Shown here piece by piece: positions 23,301 to 34,467 of a stretch of DNA of 64,000 bases. The DNA lies in contig JAETXT010000007.1 in the NCBI GenBank assembly GCA_019188255.1, forward strand, positions 4,960,001-5,024,000. Direction: 5' to 3'. The notes under the pieces were generated by a model that searched no databases, was not told where the DNA came from, and saw only the letters and a list, made by a program, of their open reading frames with translations. This DNA comes from Verticillium longisporum. Its lineage: Eukaryota > Ascomycota > Sordariomycetes > Glomerellales > Plectosphaerellaceae. The position numbers and the translations under genes were made by a program. Numbering within the stretch: the stretch's first letter is position 1; each line of letters starts with the position of its first letter.

Positions 23301-26300
23301 GACTCAGGGTCACAAGCATCACCGGGGCCTCCTGCATCGCCGCCTCCTGCATTGGGCGCAATGCAGACATTTGACTGACACTCGAGAGGGCTGCGGCAAG
23401 GCGTGTCGTCGTTGCACTCGGCGCCCGGGCCGGCCAGCAAAGCACACTTGCCATTCTCGCAGGTGAGGGGAGCAAGACAGGGCTCCGCTGCGCTGCGCGA
23501 GAGAGCGTTGCAGTCGTCTCCCAGTCCTCCCGGGGCGTCTTCGCCACCGTCGGAGGGCGCGAGGCAGATATCGTTCTGGCACTGAAGAGGAGCCTTGCAA
23601 GGAGATTCTGCGCCGCAGGCATCGCCAGGGCCGCCTTCACCAGGGTTTCCAGGTCCGACACAAATGCCGGCTTCGCAAGAGAGGGGCCGGAGGCAAGGCT
23701 TGTCCGCGCTGCACTCATCACCAAGATTGCCGTCACCTGGATCCTCTCGCAGCAGGCAGACACCATCCTCGCAGGTGAGGGGGGAGATGCAGGGACCGAC
23801 GCCATCGCCACAGGGGGCTCCAGGACCGCCCGTCCCAGGACCACCGACAGGGAGACAAATACCAGCCTGGCAGGTCAAGGGAGACTGGCAGGGTGCCAGG
23901 TTGCTTCCGCAGTTGGCGCCCTCGGAGCCGTCAGTGGGGCCGCTGGGGATACCGATCTCGGGAGGCGAACAGACGTTGCCCTGGCAGGTGAGTGGTGCCT
24001 CGCAGGTGGGAAGGTTGAGGCCGCAAGCATCGCCTTGTTGACCTTCATCTCCAGGGCCGGCGATCTCGGGAAGACAGATGGCATTCTGACAGGTAAGCGG
24101 AGCCTGGCACTCGGGGAGTCCCTCGCCGCAGGCATCACCGTTTTCACCGCCATTGTCGCCGCCGGGGGTGATAGGAGGCAGACAAATCTCGTTCTGGCAT
24201 TCGAGGCCTGTGCTACAAGCAGGGAGATTCTCGCCGCAAGCATCGCCTTGCTCGCCACCGTTGTTGAGGATGGGATCGATGGCAGGAAGACAAATATTGT
24301 TCTGGCACTCGAGTGTTGTTTGGCACTCGGGAAGACCCTCGCCACAGGCATCGCCCTGAGCGCCGCCACCGTTGCCGCCGTTGACAGGCGCAAGGCAAAT
24401 ATTGTTGCGGCACTCGAGGTTGGACTCGCAGGGAGGAAGCTCGGAGCCACAGGCATCGCCGAGGCTGCCTTCACCGTCACCTCCAGAGCCAGGGTTAGGA
24501 GGCAGACAAATGGCGTTCTGGCACTCAAGGGTAGACTGGCAAGGGGGCAAGCCAGCGCCGCAAGCATCTCCAAGCTCGCCTTCACCTCCATCGCCAGGAC
24601 CACCGATGGGGGGCAGGCAAACAGCGTTCTGGCACAGAAGGGTAGCTTGACAAGGCGGCAGAGCAGGACCGCAAGCATCGCCGAGGTTACCGCCATCGTC
24701 GCCGCCAGGAGTTGTCAGGGGGCCGAAGCAGACGTTGTTCAGGCAGCGAAGTGGTGCCTTGCAGAGAGCAAGATCGGGGCCGCAAGCGTTGCCAGCTTCA
24801 CCTCCGCCAGTATCACCGGGTCCGCTAATGGGTGGCGCGCAAATGTTGTTCTGGCAGACGAGAGTGCTCTCGCAAGGAGGTAGGTTAGGACCACAGGCAT
24901 CGCCTGTCACGCCGCCATCATCACCACCAGGAGGAATAGTGGATGGCAAGCAGATGTTGTTCTGGCAGCTCAGAGAGCTCCGGCATGGAGGCAAACCAGG
25001 TCCACATGCGTCATTGACGTCACCCTCGCCGCCGGGCACTCCCAGAACGGCACATTCACCGCCACGACAGAGAAGAGGCTCGCCACAAAGGGGCAGGTTG
25101 AGGCCACAGGCACCACCCTCTTTGCCTGGACCAGTCACAGGGTCGCCGGGGCCAGTAACGGGGTCGTCAGGGCCAGTCAGAGGCGCGCAGACGCCACTCT
25201 GGCAAACAAGAGGGCTGGTGCACTGAACCAGGTCGGGGCCGCAGTTGTTGTCGTCGACAGAAGGGTCTACGCAAAGGTTGTTGCGACAGATCTGGTTGCC
25301 CACGCAAGTCTCGGTGCCACACTGCGCAGGAGGCAATTCGGTGCAGACGCCTGTCAGGCAGAGAGGGTTGTCTTCAGGACAGGCGTTGCCAGGAGTTGAG
25401 CAGTTATCGGGATCATTGCTCAGGTTGACGCATGTGTTTCCATCGACACAGATTTCGCCGAGTGCGCAAGCGGTAGTTCCGCACTGGCCAGGAGGATTGG
25501 GGCCGTCAGGACGCTGGCAAACTCCTGCTGCGCAGACTTCACCGGCGGAGCACTTGTTTCCAGGAGTACCGCAGTTGTTCAAGTCGGTAGAGGGGTTGAT
25601 GCAGATGTTGTTGATGCAAATCTCGATATCAGGCAGGCAGGGGTCAGCTCCACACTGGGGAGGAGCTGCGCCTCGACAGATGCCCGCAATGCAAAGAGGG
25701 GAGGCATCGGGACACTGTCTGTCAACGGTGCCGCAGTTCTGGGGGTCGGTGCCAAGGTTGATGCAAGTCTTGTTCTCGACACAAACCTCGCCGTCGTCGC
25801 AGGGGCCGTTGGCACCACACGCAAGGGGCTCGCCTGGCTCTCCAGAGCCATCTGGCGTGCCATTAGGTGGAGTGCGTACACAGGAGTCCAGAACGCAGCT
25901 GAAGGGAGCCACGCAGTCGGAGCCGCAAGCTCCAGGACCTTCAACGGGCACGCACTCGCCGTCGAGACAGGTCTCAAAAGACGTACATTGGCGAGATGAT
26001 GATGGGGTCTGTCGAGATTTGAGTCGGGCAGAGTCCCTGAAGCAGTCATCCGGATTTCCAAGAACGCGGCACTCATTGGCGATACAGAGAGAATGGTCGC
26101 CGCACGAGGGGTTGCACTCAGACTCGTCGGGACCAGGCTTTCCGCCAGGGATGCCAACGCCGCCCGAACCGCCTGGCTTGCCTGGCTTGCCAGGTTCGCC
26201 GGGGCCGCCGGGGCCGCCAGGGAAGCCAGGTCCGCCAGGGAAGCCAGGTCCGCCAGGTCCGCCAGGGAAGCCAGGGATGCCAGGTCCACCAGGGAAACCC

Positions 26301-27733
26301 GGGATGCCGGCAGAGATGCATTCGGAGTCCAAGCAAAGAGTGCCAGGAGGGCATGTCAGGGCTTTGGGTCCGCACGCATTGGGGTCCTCGCCAGTGTCGA
26401 CGGAGACACAGCTTCCGAGTATGCATACGTTGTTCGCGGGGCATGGCTCGCTGTTCTCGCAGCTCTGCGGATCGCCGGTAACGTCAAGACAGACTTTACC
26501 GCCAAGGCAGGCCTGGTGAGGAGCACACTGCTGCAAGCCGCACTGCAGGACGGGCTCAATCTCGGAAGGATAGCACTCCTTATCGTAGCAGAAGTAGCCG
26601 TCACCGCACTTTCCGTCACAGCCAGACGCGCCAGATCCAACGTCGAAGTCAATGCAGCGTCCCCGGCAGCAGAGTGAGCTGGAGGAGCATGGCTTGCCGG
26701 AGCAGTCTTTGGCGTCTCCAAAGACATCGACGCAGAGACGGCCGGCTTGAACCTTGCCAGGTGGGCAGATTGGCTCAGGCCTCCAGATGGTGTTTGAGGG
26801 TCGGTCACCGTGAACGGGCTTGCGGTTGCCGTCATGGTGAGGCTTGGAGTTGCCGCCGGCGGCGCTGCCAGATCCAGGCTTGTCGCCATGGCCGCAACTG
26901 GGGTCGTACAAATCGCTGATGCAGACGCCAGAGACACAGACCGAGCCAGGCTCGCAGTGCGCAACTGGCTCACCGCAGGTGGTGTTGTCTGTGCTGATGT
27001 GAATAGGAATGACTTCGCCATCGTAGCAGATGCTGCCAGGAGCGACGTTGTCACATGTCTCCCCGGCTCCTAAGTCCAGGGGCAAGCATTCGGAGGAGAC
27101 ACAGAGACTTCCAGAGTCGCACGCGGTTTCGTTGGAGCCGCAGTGGGTTGAGTCGGTACCAATGATGAGGTGCTCGTAGGTGCACTCAGCGTCCTTTGGG
27201 CCACAGCCATTAGATCCGAGAGTGATAGGTGTACATGAATTTGCGTAGCAAGCCCAGCCAGGATTGCAGGCAGTTTTGTGGGAGCCTTCAGCTCCGCAGC
27301 TCGTGCCGTTGAAACCAGTATCAATGGGTTGCACCACGCCGTTGACACAGACCTGGTTGCTGCCACAGTCTTCTTTGGCAGGGCCACACTGAAGAGGGCT
27401 CGCGAGGACCTGGATCGAGCGGCAGACATCTTCGTCACACCACTGACCAGGCCAGCACCTTTTGCCAGCACAGCTAAGCGGGTCTGAGCCGAAGATGAGG
27501 TCCTGACATGTATCGAGTACGGAAAGCTGTCCAGGTCCGCAGCCATAGCGGGCGGGGTCGATATTGATTATGACCGAAGAACATGTGTTATCATGTTCGC
27601 CACGGCCGAGGAGGAGGTTGTCGTTGTTGTTGGCCACCCCAGTGTCTTTGATAAGGACACGGGCATCAGCAAGGGGCAATCTCGCGATGGATGACAAGGC
27701 CGCCAGACCAAGCCAGCTGATGTGGTTGCTCAT
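17318..27733 (-). CDS. Giant secreted cysteine-rich repeat protein with Gly/Ala tail (3471 residues)
   Basis: One uninterrupted 10.4-kb frame from ATG 27733 (context ACAACATGAG) to TAG 17318. Not a family I can name. Residues 1-24 are a signal peptide ([10 protein letters not shown] to LADA). About 25-470 hold irregular cysteine clusters of the form CxxxxxxCxxGxxC. About 475-534 are a collagen-like Gly-X-Y stretch (repeats of [16 protein letters not shown]). About 535-900 hold more CGxxxCxxGxxCxxxxC blocks. About 904-2830 hold 57 hand-counted units of about 34 residues, pattern C-x(4-8)-C-xx-P-L-x-C-x(4-5)-C, joined by Gly/Pro/Asp linkers. About 2830-3045 are further cysteine clusters. About 3045-3435 are cysteine-free repeats of [17 protein letters not shown], followed by a last [20 protein letters not shown] motif. 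No clear GPI signal. A secreted wall-associated structural protein or adhesin is the best inference; the four-cysteine units recall EB-module or Dickkopf-like cysteine motifs only loosely. Confidence 0.85.
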   Translation of the reverse strand: MSNHISWLGLAALSSIARLPLADARVLIKDTGVANNNDNLLLGRGEHDNTCSSVIINIDPARYGCGPGQLSVLDTCQDLIFGSDPLSCAGKRCWPGQWCDEDVCRSIQVLASPLQCGPAKEDCGSNQVCVNGVVQPIDTGFNGTSCGAEGSHKTACNPGWACYANSCTPITLGSNGCGPKDAECTYEHLIIGTDSTHCGSNETACDSGSLCVSSECLPLDLGAGETCDNVAPGSICYDGEVIPIHISTDNTTCGEPVAHCEPGSVCVSGVCISDLYDPSCGHGDKPGSGSAAGGNSKPHHDGNRKPVHGDRPSNTIWRPEPICPPGKVQAGRLCVDVFGDAKDCSGKPCSSSSLCCRGRCIDFDVGSGASGCDGKCGDGYFCYDKECYPSEIEPVLQCGLQQCAPHQACLGGKVCLDVTGDPQSCENSEPCPANNVCILGSCVSVDTGEDPNACGPKALTCPPGTLCLDSECISAGIPGFPGGPGIPGFPGGPGGPGFPGGPGFPGGPGGPGEPGKPGKPGGSGGVGIPGGKPGPDESECNPSCGDHSLCIANECRVLGNPDDCFRDSARLKSRQTPSSSRQCTSFETCLDGECVPVEGPGACGSDCVAPFSCVLDSCVRTPPNGTPDGSGEPGEPLACGANGPCDDGEVCVENKTCINLGTDPQNCGTVDRQCPDASPLCIAGICRGAAPPQCGADPCLPDIEICINNICINPSTDLNNCGTPGNKCSAGEVCAAGVCQRPDGPNPPGQCGTTACALGEICVDGNTCVNLSNDPDNCSTPGNACPEDNPLCLTGVCTELPPAQCGTETCVGNQICRNNLCVDPSVDDNNCGPDLVQCTSPLVCQSGVCAPLTGPDDPVTGPGDPVTGPGKEGGACGLNLPLCGEPLLCRGGECAVLGVPGGEGDVNDACGPGLPPCRSSLSCQNNICLPSTIPPGGDDGGVTGDACGPNLPPCESTLVCQNNICAPPISGPGDTGGGEAGNACGPDLALCKAPLRCLNNVCFGPLTTPGGDDGGNLGDACGPALPPCQATLLCQNAVCLPPIGGPGDGGEGELGDACGAGLPPCQSTLECQNAICLPPNPGSGGDGEGSLGDACGSELPPCESNLECRNNICLAPVNGGNGGGAQGDACGEGLPECQTTLECQNNICLPAIDPILNNGGEQGDACGENLPACSTGLECQNEICLPPITPGGDNGGENGDACGEGLPECQAPLTCQNAICLPEIAGPGDEGQQGDACGLNLPTCEAPLTCQGNVCSPPEIGIPSGPTDGSEGANCGSNLAPCQSPLTCQAGICLPVGGPGTGGPGAPCGDGVGPCISPLTCEDGVCLLREDPGDGNLGDECSADKPCLRPLSCEAGICVGPGNPGEGGPGDACGAESPCKAPLQCQNDICLAPSDGGEDAPGGLGDDCNALSRSAAEPCLAPLTCENGKCALLAGPGAECNDDTPCRSPLECQSNVCIAPNAGGGDAGGPGDACDPESPCRLPLQCQEGSCVNPGNNNDACDNDTPCRTPLTCQEGTCLPPTEQAGPGDACNAETICAAPFECRNDVCVAPTTNPDEGNLGDDCSAENPCRSPLGCEAGKCVLLGAAGDECADNKPCRTPLTCQSGTCAVDPGLNNGGGGGAGDQCNEANPCATPLECRNDVCVLPGAPELGDLGDTCSGATPCRSPLDCVAGICANLGGAGDQCDDNAPCRTPLLCQTGTCTAPDLGNELPPDGGEGGGGAGAGDQCNENTPCRTPLLCQAGTCTVPGLGNELPGGGGNTGGLPGDECSTEKACLAPNECEANICVAPAGPGGGGNSGDSCGPETLCNVPLLCGPSNVCVLPGGLADTCSNEAPCRPPLTCQNGACAVAETPAGGLPGDVCSTEQPCQTPNECSGGVCVIPGAGPGAGGNSGDACSTENPCNVPLVCGPTSVCILPGELDATCSNDAPCRTPLVCESGVCAVDPGTNNGGGNNGGSGGSGGPGDACAAVGDCQATLDCRAGVCVIVQGQSGGDLGDSCSTVVDILRRSAANVCNLPLICGPANTCISPVDLDGVCTDQAPCRSPLVCLSGVCAVGSLPPAAGGNAGDTCSLTSPCALPLICGPAGTCISPVDQDGACDDDKPCRTPLTCQSNVCLPPTSTGGDGGVGLGGACGEGAICFSAFECLINICIDPNSNGGNNGGNNGGDAGGPGSQCSTESPCLLPLVCGPAGTCLLPAAENGQCNGDTPCRSPLTCQSGVCLPPVTIPGGGGGDGGIPGGDTGAGAGAACNDQTPCATPLQCSNNICVVPTPGGRNLGESCDATNICSLPLACEAGTCTSLRNIDERCDGTLICRSPLTCGENGRCAAPTTTTPNVPDLGQLGDDCSATLPCIPALVCGAANVCATPGVDLGASGEACSETKPCLPGLTCGSDNTCGPITTIPNPPEPGPLGAPCSATLPCVTGLICGAGDICAEPETDPVIVTPQPGDVGDACSSTLPCLSTLICGTDDKCTLPSPRTPGGAGDVCGPLKPCESPLFCSEGLFCVDTTITPPAGGNVGEACSFTLPCLSPFLCEGEVCIPATGGQGQGGLNDECSTDKPCISPLICGSENKCTTAPAANVPGAVGDTCSVIGDCATGLVCAESKCALPPVVPGKLGATCGDNQPCETPLVCGTGNVCAAPPPGDLGATCGTLQPCAAPLVCGEGDICATPPPAGSGQPCGPSQLCASPLVCGSSNVCEDAPTDVPGGAGAACSAQKPCLAPLVCGESSTCETPTVTPGAVGESCSLTAPCLSPLLCNSNVCEAPVVNTPGGPGETCSETRLCRAPLVCGSAKTCETPAETPGNVNDPCSATRPCLSPLQCSGSGTCVAGVTPPVTGETCGAGRCTNAQICIQSPIGNSLVCVALAPGPQGGNAGTNCGNTGRACSSAEVCIESVALPGSYICVNLPTIGGNTGGNGGTTTPPTGGGGGGEGEGGETPSGTKCGSATCPTGQTCLSAATSSCGLSGDAGTTTPAQNTQCGDKVCPGVQICINLGPFSFGGKVCGLPGETGVTLGTGILCGNIRCGPFQRCEDATRSRCTFNPFSGTNTGPSTGVSAGGEGSVTVPGGTVGAGGSVNAGANGGTGGVNAGANAGANVGGGVNAGANGGTGGVNAGANAGANVGAGGVNAGANVGGGVNAGANGGTGGVNAGANVGGGVNAGANGGTGGVNAGANGGATGGVNAGANGGVTGGVNAGANGGATGGVNAGANAGGGVNAGANGGANGGATGGVNAGANAGGGVNAGANVGTGGANAGANVGAGGVNAGANAGGSGANAGANGGASGGVNAGANGGGGVNAGANGGASGGVNAGANGGASGGVNAGANGGGGATAGANGGASGGVNAGANAGGGVNAGANAGGGVTAGANAGGGVTAGANAGGGVTAGANAGPGVTAGANAGGGVTAGANAGPGVTAGANAGGGVTAGGSSSGGNTQQPAGAGQRCGGILGFGCPPFTRCEGKTCVAFGIGFGIGA
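17471..17710. repeat. 30-bp coding minisatellite in the tail of the giant protein
   Basis: Eight head-to-tail 30-bp units in exact register (starting 17471, 17501, and so on), each encoding a decapeptide of the type [10 protein letters not shown] on the minus strand. Two units read TGG in place of TCC (proline in place of glycine in the protein), and the last unit begins to diverge. Further less regular Gly/Ala/Asn units continue to about 18590. Confidence 0.95.
19250..25021 (-). repeat. Tandem array of 57 four-cysteine units within the giant protein
   Basis: Protein-level tandem array. Units 1-12 (nearest the N-terminus) have long CG..LPPC spacing and QNxIC endings. Later units have shorter C(S/D/N)xxxPC spacing. 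The DNA copies are diverged, so the array is old compared with the Gly/Ala tail. Count made by eye; borders are approximate. Confidence 0.85.
26131..26310 (-). repeat. Collagen-like Gly-X-Y segment within the giant protein
   Basis: About 60 residues dominated by Gly-X-Y triplets such as [17 protein letters not shown] and GIPGGKPG, on the minus strand between two cysteine-rich blocks. Proline is frequent at X and Y. Two units of GIPGFPGGP are nearly identical at DNA level. Confidence 0.85.
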
Positions 27734-30700
27734 GTTGTCGATGAGCTGTGTCGATGCTCTGTTGTTGGTAGGAGTCGAGGAGAAACGCCGGGATCTAACG
27801 AGAGATACGCCATGCCTCTATATAGAACCAGGGACAAGCCAATGTCAAGTTGGTGATCGCAGCCGGCCATTTCCTCATGCGGCGTTTCTCATGAGGCGTT
27901 TTACATGACTACCTTTGCATACACCATAGGCCCGGGCCCAGAACCCGGGGACGTATATCCTCGTGGGAACACTGACCTGCACCCACAAGTTGGCGGAGGA
28001 ATGTTGGTGAGAAATCGAACCGTTCGAGCCCTCTGAGGCTGGCCATGACTGCATTCGGAGAGAAAACACGTTGAAGTTATCCCGAGGTACAGCTGTATTG
28101 GGCCCTGTCCATCGCAGGCAACGGGGCAGTGCTTCTGGGAATGGCAGCCATTGTGCCCTTCTCATCCGGTTGTTTGCGGCCCATGTTGAACACGTCTTTC
28201 TCGGTTCAGAAGAAGAGACCGATCAATGCTAGCCCTATACCAAAGACATGTTGGTGACTAGTCTCGGTAGATTGATAAGACCAGAGAGCTCCATTCTCTG
28301 CCGCAAGCCCGAAAGCGGTGGTGCTACAAAGGGTAGGAGCAGAGAGTTCAGACTGGATAGTATCGTTAACATACTGCAGCTACCGTTGAATACACATGCT
28401 CGCTTTGGGTACTGGACCATAATCTGCTTGGCAAGGCGCCGCTTGGCACTCGGGGACTCGGCTGTTCCAAGACACTGGTGTCACCTGGGGAAAATGCAAG
28501 ATCCAGTCCGACCTGTCCGCATTCTGTTTGTCGTAATCCGGTTGACTGGCCAGCAGTAGAGGTTCTGGACTTCAATATGGATCCAAGTTGTACAAGAGGG
28601 GCAGCAGGCTTGGGCAGGAGGATGCTGCATTTGGTAGAGCGGTGGTGTTAGGGACGTTGAAGGCTGTGATACGTTCATGGAGTCGCTAATGTGGAGCGGG
28701 GTATGGAGTTGGCCCTGACGATCTCAATGCGTCCATTGATCATCTGGATGCCAATCGATGGATGCCAGGAAGAGATAGTTGGAGTTCCAATCATGGTTGG
28801 TTGATCTCGGACGGTTCGTTCGCAGAGGTTCTGCTGTCCCTGATGACTTGTCGTTGGACAGGCGATGGAACTCAAGCCTTGGGCCCAGAACCCGGGTGAG
28901 CAGGCAGGTTGGGGGTCCAGGGGTTCCTTCCCCACCACAACTCATCGGGAAGGGGCGATTTGAAGAAATGAGGGGTCATACTGTGGGGCACCCACCAATG
29001 AGCGACAGACAGAACACAATGGACCCCTTAAAACTCGGAACAACCCGCATGCCAGATGAGCTGACTCATCAGGAACAACAGAGCTGCCTGGCGTGCCAGT
29101 GCCCAAATGGATGACAAATCCGTTCAGTTTCAGCATCGAGTTTGCTCAGTGAGACATGCATTTTTGCCAATTCTGCCACTAGGACTGCAAGCCGGCCGGG
29201 CGATTGTCTTGCGGCTGCTAGCATCCAGAAACAGGACAACAAGGGTTCTCCGAGTCTCGAGGGTTCAAACTCTTCTGTCTCGACACCATGCTCCACGGAC
29301 TGTGTCGATCACAATATCCCTAGCTGTCTTACGTCCCAAGCAGTACAGCCATACAACCCTCCATTGCACCTATGCTGGCTCAGCAGCACTATACTATCCG
29401 GTCTATCCGGTATACCTTGGGGCTGTTGCTTCTGTTCCTCGACCCGAGAACACGTTTGCGACATCCAGAGGTATTAGAAGCGAGGTGGCGTTGACAGAAG
29501 TTCGCCCCTGCGCCACCCAGCAATGTGTTTGCAGACGAACCAAGAAGGTTTGGATCAGAGCTGTCACTGAACCATCTCGGTCTCGGCGCTCCGCACGTCT
29601 CAAAGCTCCACCGCTTTGATCACCATGGCATCCAACACTGCTTCTGAACTACCCGATTCTGCAGCCATGCATCCAGGCGATGCTGTGTGAAGTGGTCAGG
29701 TACTGTGCCAGACTACTATCCCGCCCAAATGCTTTCATGGTTCTCAGCGCAAGGTGCTGGACGCGAGTCACGAGGGAATTTCCTGCTCAACTCAAAGATT
29801 GCGGGCTTCTCATCCCGACATCTGGCTGTAGAGTACTGCAAATCATTCGTCTGAACCTCGGAAACCCTACTGCGATCTTGCATGAACCCCGCCAGCTCAC
29901 CTTCACCAATGTATTGACGAAGGTGCTGAAAACACCCCCGCACCTAGCCGGCATCTATTCAGTCCGTCTCGTCCAGTGCTCATCGGGCCGAGCTCTTTCA
30001 CCATGCTACATTGCAGTGATGAGGGTCGATTGAAAACGTCTAGTGCTTCCCTCCGCCGTCGAAAGCTCGGCCTGGGCTAAGACGCACTGGAGGAGGAGCC
30101 GTCTCCAGTGCAAAGTGGGTGTCTGGGGTCGGGTGTCTGTGCTGTGAGACCCCCTGGTTCTGCACCAGGCAGTTTTGGCGCAGGAGATGTGATGACAGGT
30201 CACAATTTCCTTGTCTGTTCGGACTCTGCACCTCATGCCACCGGGTTATCGGAAACATCTCTGCAGAGTTGATCACGCTAGATCACTGTTGGCCCTCATA
30301 TCGTCAGATAACGGATCACCTCGTCACTCCCTAGAGACTTGGCAATCACTGTTGCTCTTAATAGTGACCACGTCTTCGCCGTCGGGCCTTGGTATTTCTG
30401 GCATCTACCGCAAGCTGTCCAAAACCAGCTTCACGACTGGCATTCCTCTGGGGTTCGGTGTTTAAATTTCGGATTTCGGGGGTTTGATGTGGGTCTTCTT
30501 CCCTTTTTGCCCCAAGAGTGGTGTTCACGATGAATGCATGTCGTGTACCCCTCCGATGATTTCAGGAAGAATATGGTTCCTCGCGTCGAGATTCAAAGCG
30601 TACTTGCCCTATGGCTTGCTTGGCTTATATCAACACATTTCCGGTGCTTGACGATAGAGATGTTGCATCTTGGGCGTTCGTGGCGTCGTGATTGACTTCA

Positions 30701-33700
30701 GCCACACATCTCCAGGGTCCAATGTGCCGAGACACCAAGATTCCAGTACAGGAAACCTCGTTAGCACCAACAATGCGGAGCTTCTCTAGAATGATTGCAG
30801 AAGAATAGGACCGGCTTCCGATAGCTGCTGGCTCATGATCGGGGCAGCAGCTGCAGACTTGGTCGGCTTACCTAAGGTTCCTTTGGCAGATCCCTCAGTC
30901 GAGAATTCGTGATTGCGCTTTTGATCAAGTCGTCTGTGTTGGGTTTTACCGTACCTCATGATGCGTGGCTGAATAACCGTGTCTACCCAACTAGTAGTTC
31001 TCCGCTCCATGGGGGGACCGGCCCGGCCACCCAGGTCCGCATGCGATCGACCCGTGCTTCGGGGCACCATGATCCTACAGGGCTGCAGGGCTGCAAGCTT
31101 GACCGAAGATTTTCAGGACTCCTCCGTCTAATATCTTCAAGAAGATGCTCCTCTACGGTCTAGTCTCGGGATTCGATTTCAGACACGAAGAGTGGCAACA
31201 AGAAAAGTCCTGAGAACGGTATCCACGACCACAGCGTGGTTCTTTGCCCTCTAGGAGGCCTCGATCTCGGGCCTGAAACTTGTGACCTGTCAAAAACTCA
31301 ATTGCGGTTCGCCGTTTACGGCATCACTATCAGTTGTCGCGGGCACGACCCGCTTCCCATACTTGTCGAGCATAAGCGTCCTTCGGATCAATCTAGCCGG
31401 TTGATAATGCCCGGGCCAGAACGGTCCTGCACCGTATCTTAAGACACATTCATAAGGGCATTGTCGTGCATGGCTTCCATCGAAATTTCTGAGCACTTGG
31501 TAGGCACACCTTCCGGATTCATTGAGCCGCCCGCGAGCCAGCACTTTTCTCAAGTGTTGATCGCTGTTTATCCATGCGAGGCAGGTCGGGCTGCTGGCGT
31601 TTTCTTGCAGACGCATCCAGTACGGCGAAGAAGAAATTCAGCACTTGGCGCATTTTTCCATGCGGGCTTTCAACAGAAGAAACCTCAGCTCTGAGGTTGA
31701 AGATTGCTCGCCGCCAAGCAGCTACAGCCTAGCTATCCCCAAGCTCCCACCCGTAAGATGCAAGCTTTCAATGTCTGTTATGCGTGCGGAATAGTCTCCA
31801 CACACGCGTAAGCTGAGGCTTCTTCTCGCAGATGTGCAGACTGCAGAGCAGTTGCGTTGTCACGGTGTTCCAAGGAGTGATAGCAGGCGCAAGCCGTGGA
31901 GGTTACGCTGCTGGCAAATTAGGGGTCTTCCCACGCACCAACACGTTCATGTGTTTCGGACTCAGAACTACACGCATCAACGCGATCTACATGTGTTGCA
32001 TTTTTACTGCCTAAGCTCGATGCTCGAAGGGTTGGGCAAACGAACCTTATCGCAAGCCGTGTGGTGCGGCTGGGAACGGGAGACCTACAGGGTCCGCCGA
32101 TCAACTGTGCCGTGTCTTAGGGAGAATCAGGGGATCAACCAACACGTGATCTGGGATGAAGCACGACGTCTTGATGCTGAAATTTCTTTTGATGGACTAT
32201 GAGTCGTTACGAAATCTGCGCAAACCATGGCAACTGCAATGAAGTACTGTTCAATATGGCCGATGTGCTTGGAGGCGTAAATCGTCATGTTCTCGACTTC
32301 GAGCGCCACAATGTAGCCAGCCTCATGTCGCTGTTCGTAGATTGACACGAAATTTTGGGAGTAAAAAGTTCGGTGCCTTAGATGACGATTCTGTGGTGAT
32401 GCTCAAGTAACAGCAGCTAGCCTGAACTTTCAAGCCCTCCGTATGAGCAGGTACGTGGCACTTTGTAAGCTGAAGTTATTGTGCATGCATAACTTATAAG
32501 TTTCCTGTCTTGTCCATCAAATCGGCCGACCACTTCAGCCTTAGTCGAATGGGAAAACAGTCTCCTGGATCAGGAAGGGATGGTTCTCAGACAATGTTTC
32601 ATGGTGTGCCTTGATGGATACTGGGAATGGTTGAGGGAAGCTCCAGAGAGATGGCTTCAGTGATTTATGGAACCGCTGGACGCTTTCCTGAATCAGACTC
32701 TGTAGCCTGGTCAAATCAACGTTGTGATGTTGCTGGCTTTGAAATCAAATGATCCTTGCCTGAGAGTTCGCAACTTCGATGCTTAGTGTTCTATGCAAAA
32801 TCTTGTTGATTGAGATGCTTTGATCATGTGGTGGTTCTTCTAGTCCTCGATCATCAGCAATCATCCGTCTATTATCACTCGATCGCTCAAGCTCCCAGTC
32901 AAAGCCACCGCGTCCTAGCTTGCCACCAAGTCAAACCCAGAACGCATTCCCTGCCATCGATCAACCTCTCTAATCAGAAGACACCTGTGAAGCCACGGGA
33001 CAGTGCGCTAGCTCAGGGGTTCGGGACTACGACTGTCAGAGCGTTGTTTAGAGCAGAGTGAAGAGGTCTTCCAACCGTAGTCCCCAGGCAATAGAATATA
33101 GGTAGGGGGTCGGAACACATCTGAATTCTGAACTCCCCAGAACGGACGGTCCTCCGCAGTCTGTCTATATACGTTTCTCGTAACATTTAGTCCCTGACCG
33201 ACCCCCCTGTCTGGCGGCTCCGCAGGGTCGCCTGACAACGAGAGGGCGTATACATGGGCTGCGGAGGGCCCAGCTAGTTGCGAAGTGCTAGATTTCGGAT
33301 ATACTCTAACCCCTACCAGAAAGGAGCTGCAGAAGACATATTCACTCTATTCAATCACATGCTCTGACATGTGTATTTCCACCGCTGCTGTACCCCACCC
33401 ACCATCTGGCGCAGTACTTGTAGCTGAACCTGAGATGGCATCTATGACGTTTATATTACGAGATCAGTCAACAGGCAAAAGTTCTTTTTATAGCATTCAT
33501 GCAAGGGATACCTACCCTCATCGTTACCAGAACAGGCGCGAGGAATTGTGATAGCAAGGTTGTAACTACTAGAGTAATATTGAGAAGCAATACTTCAAAC
33601 TGACGGGAGAAATATGCTTTGTTGGACATAACCCTCACGAATAAGACAGCCTCAGCACCAGTCAAGACCGTAAGAGCAACTTTGGCCGTGGCCACATCTT

Positions 33701-34467
33701 GCCTCTCACCGGAGACCGTCCTCTCGCAACCCGAGCCGCTGTCCTTGCGTCGATCTCATGAAGTCCAAGCTTAATGCATTAATGATATCGTCTAATCAAG
33801 GCTTCACAAGGTTAAGCAAGGCATAGAGTCTATGAAGCAACACACGTCGTCCATCAAGTTACGGCGGATGAGCCGAAAGCACAATAGATGGGGGAAGTCA
33901 TACTCTTGACTGACGCTAGAAACGCCACTTTCTAAATCTGAGGACTAGTTTAATGAATGATCAGAGGGACAACAATTCTAGAAGGACGTGAATCATACCC
34001 GCATATCAATCTCGAGAAGTAAGACTTCTGCTGTTGGGATGCGTTCAACTTTCTTCGAAATTGCGCTGGAATTCGGCTCCGAAAAAGAAGCCTAGGGACC
34101 AGACGCATGGAATACTCCATCGTCCAGCTTGGCAGCTGTATGACCTGTCCATATCTATCATATGCGTCTTTTGGTGAGAGACCCGTGGAGAACATAGGAC
34201 GTCTTGTCGACATTGACGCAACGACGACCACAATGCATAAAAACTGCAAACAAGACAGGGCAATAGCACTGGATCTTACACTGCCATACAACGTCCCGCT
34301 CGACGAAGGTGCGCATAAGCTAAGAGAATAGAAAATAGACCATGAGGTCAACAATTAAGTACAATTCTTAAGCAACTAGCTATACAGCAAGATAAATCTT
34401 ATCCATCGTTAAGTCATACAAACATGATACAGGAAGTCGTCCGATCCAACAAGGTACACGGCCGGCG
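27734..34467. other. 6.7-kb gene desert
   Basis: No open frame longer than about 125 codons exists on either strand here, whereas even the antisense strands of neighbouring genes hold frames of over 400 codons. Base composition is visibly more AT-rich and stop-dense. I found no recognisable transposase, reverse transcriptase or host gene. It contains a probable solo LTR (33034-33237) and two same-orientation copies of GGGCCCAGAACCCGGG (near 27933 and 28881). The stretch next to 27734 must be the promoter of the giant gene. Decayed, possibly RIP-mutated transposon DNA is the likeliest content. Confidence 0.5.
33034..33237 (-). mobile_element. Probable solo LTR of a retrotransposon
   Basis: A 204-bp segment with perfect 6-bp inverted ends (TGTCAG...CTGACA) starting TG and ending CA, as in LTRs. 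It is flanked by near-matching 5-bp sequences ACGAC on the left and ACGAG on the right, a possible aged target-site duplication. Read on the minus strand it contains a TATA-like CGTATATAGA about 75 bp from the left end, where an LTR promoter would sit. No internal retrotransposon domain or second LTR is visible, so it would be a solo LTR left by recombination. Confidence 0.5.
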
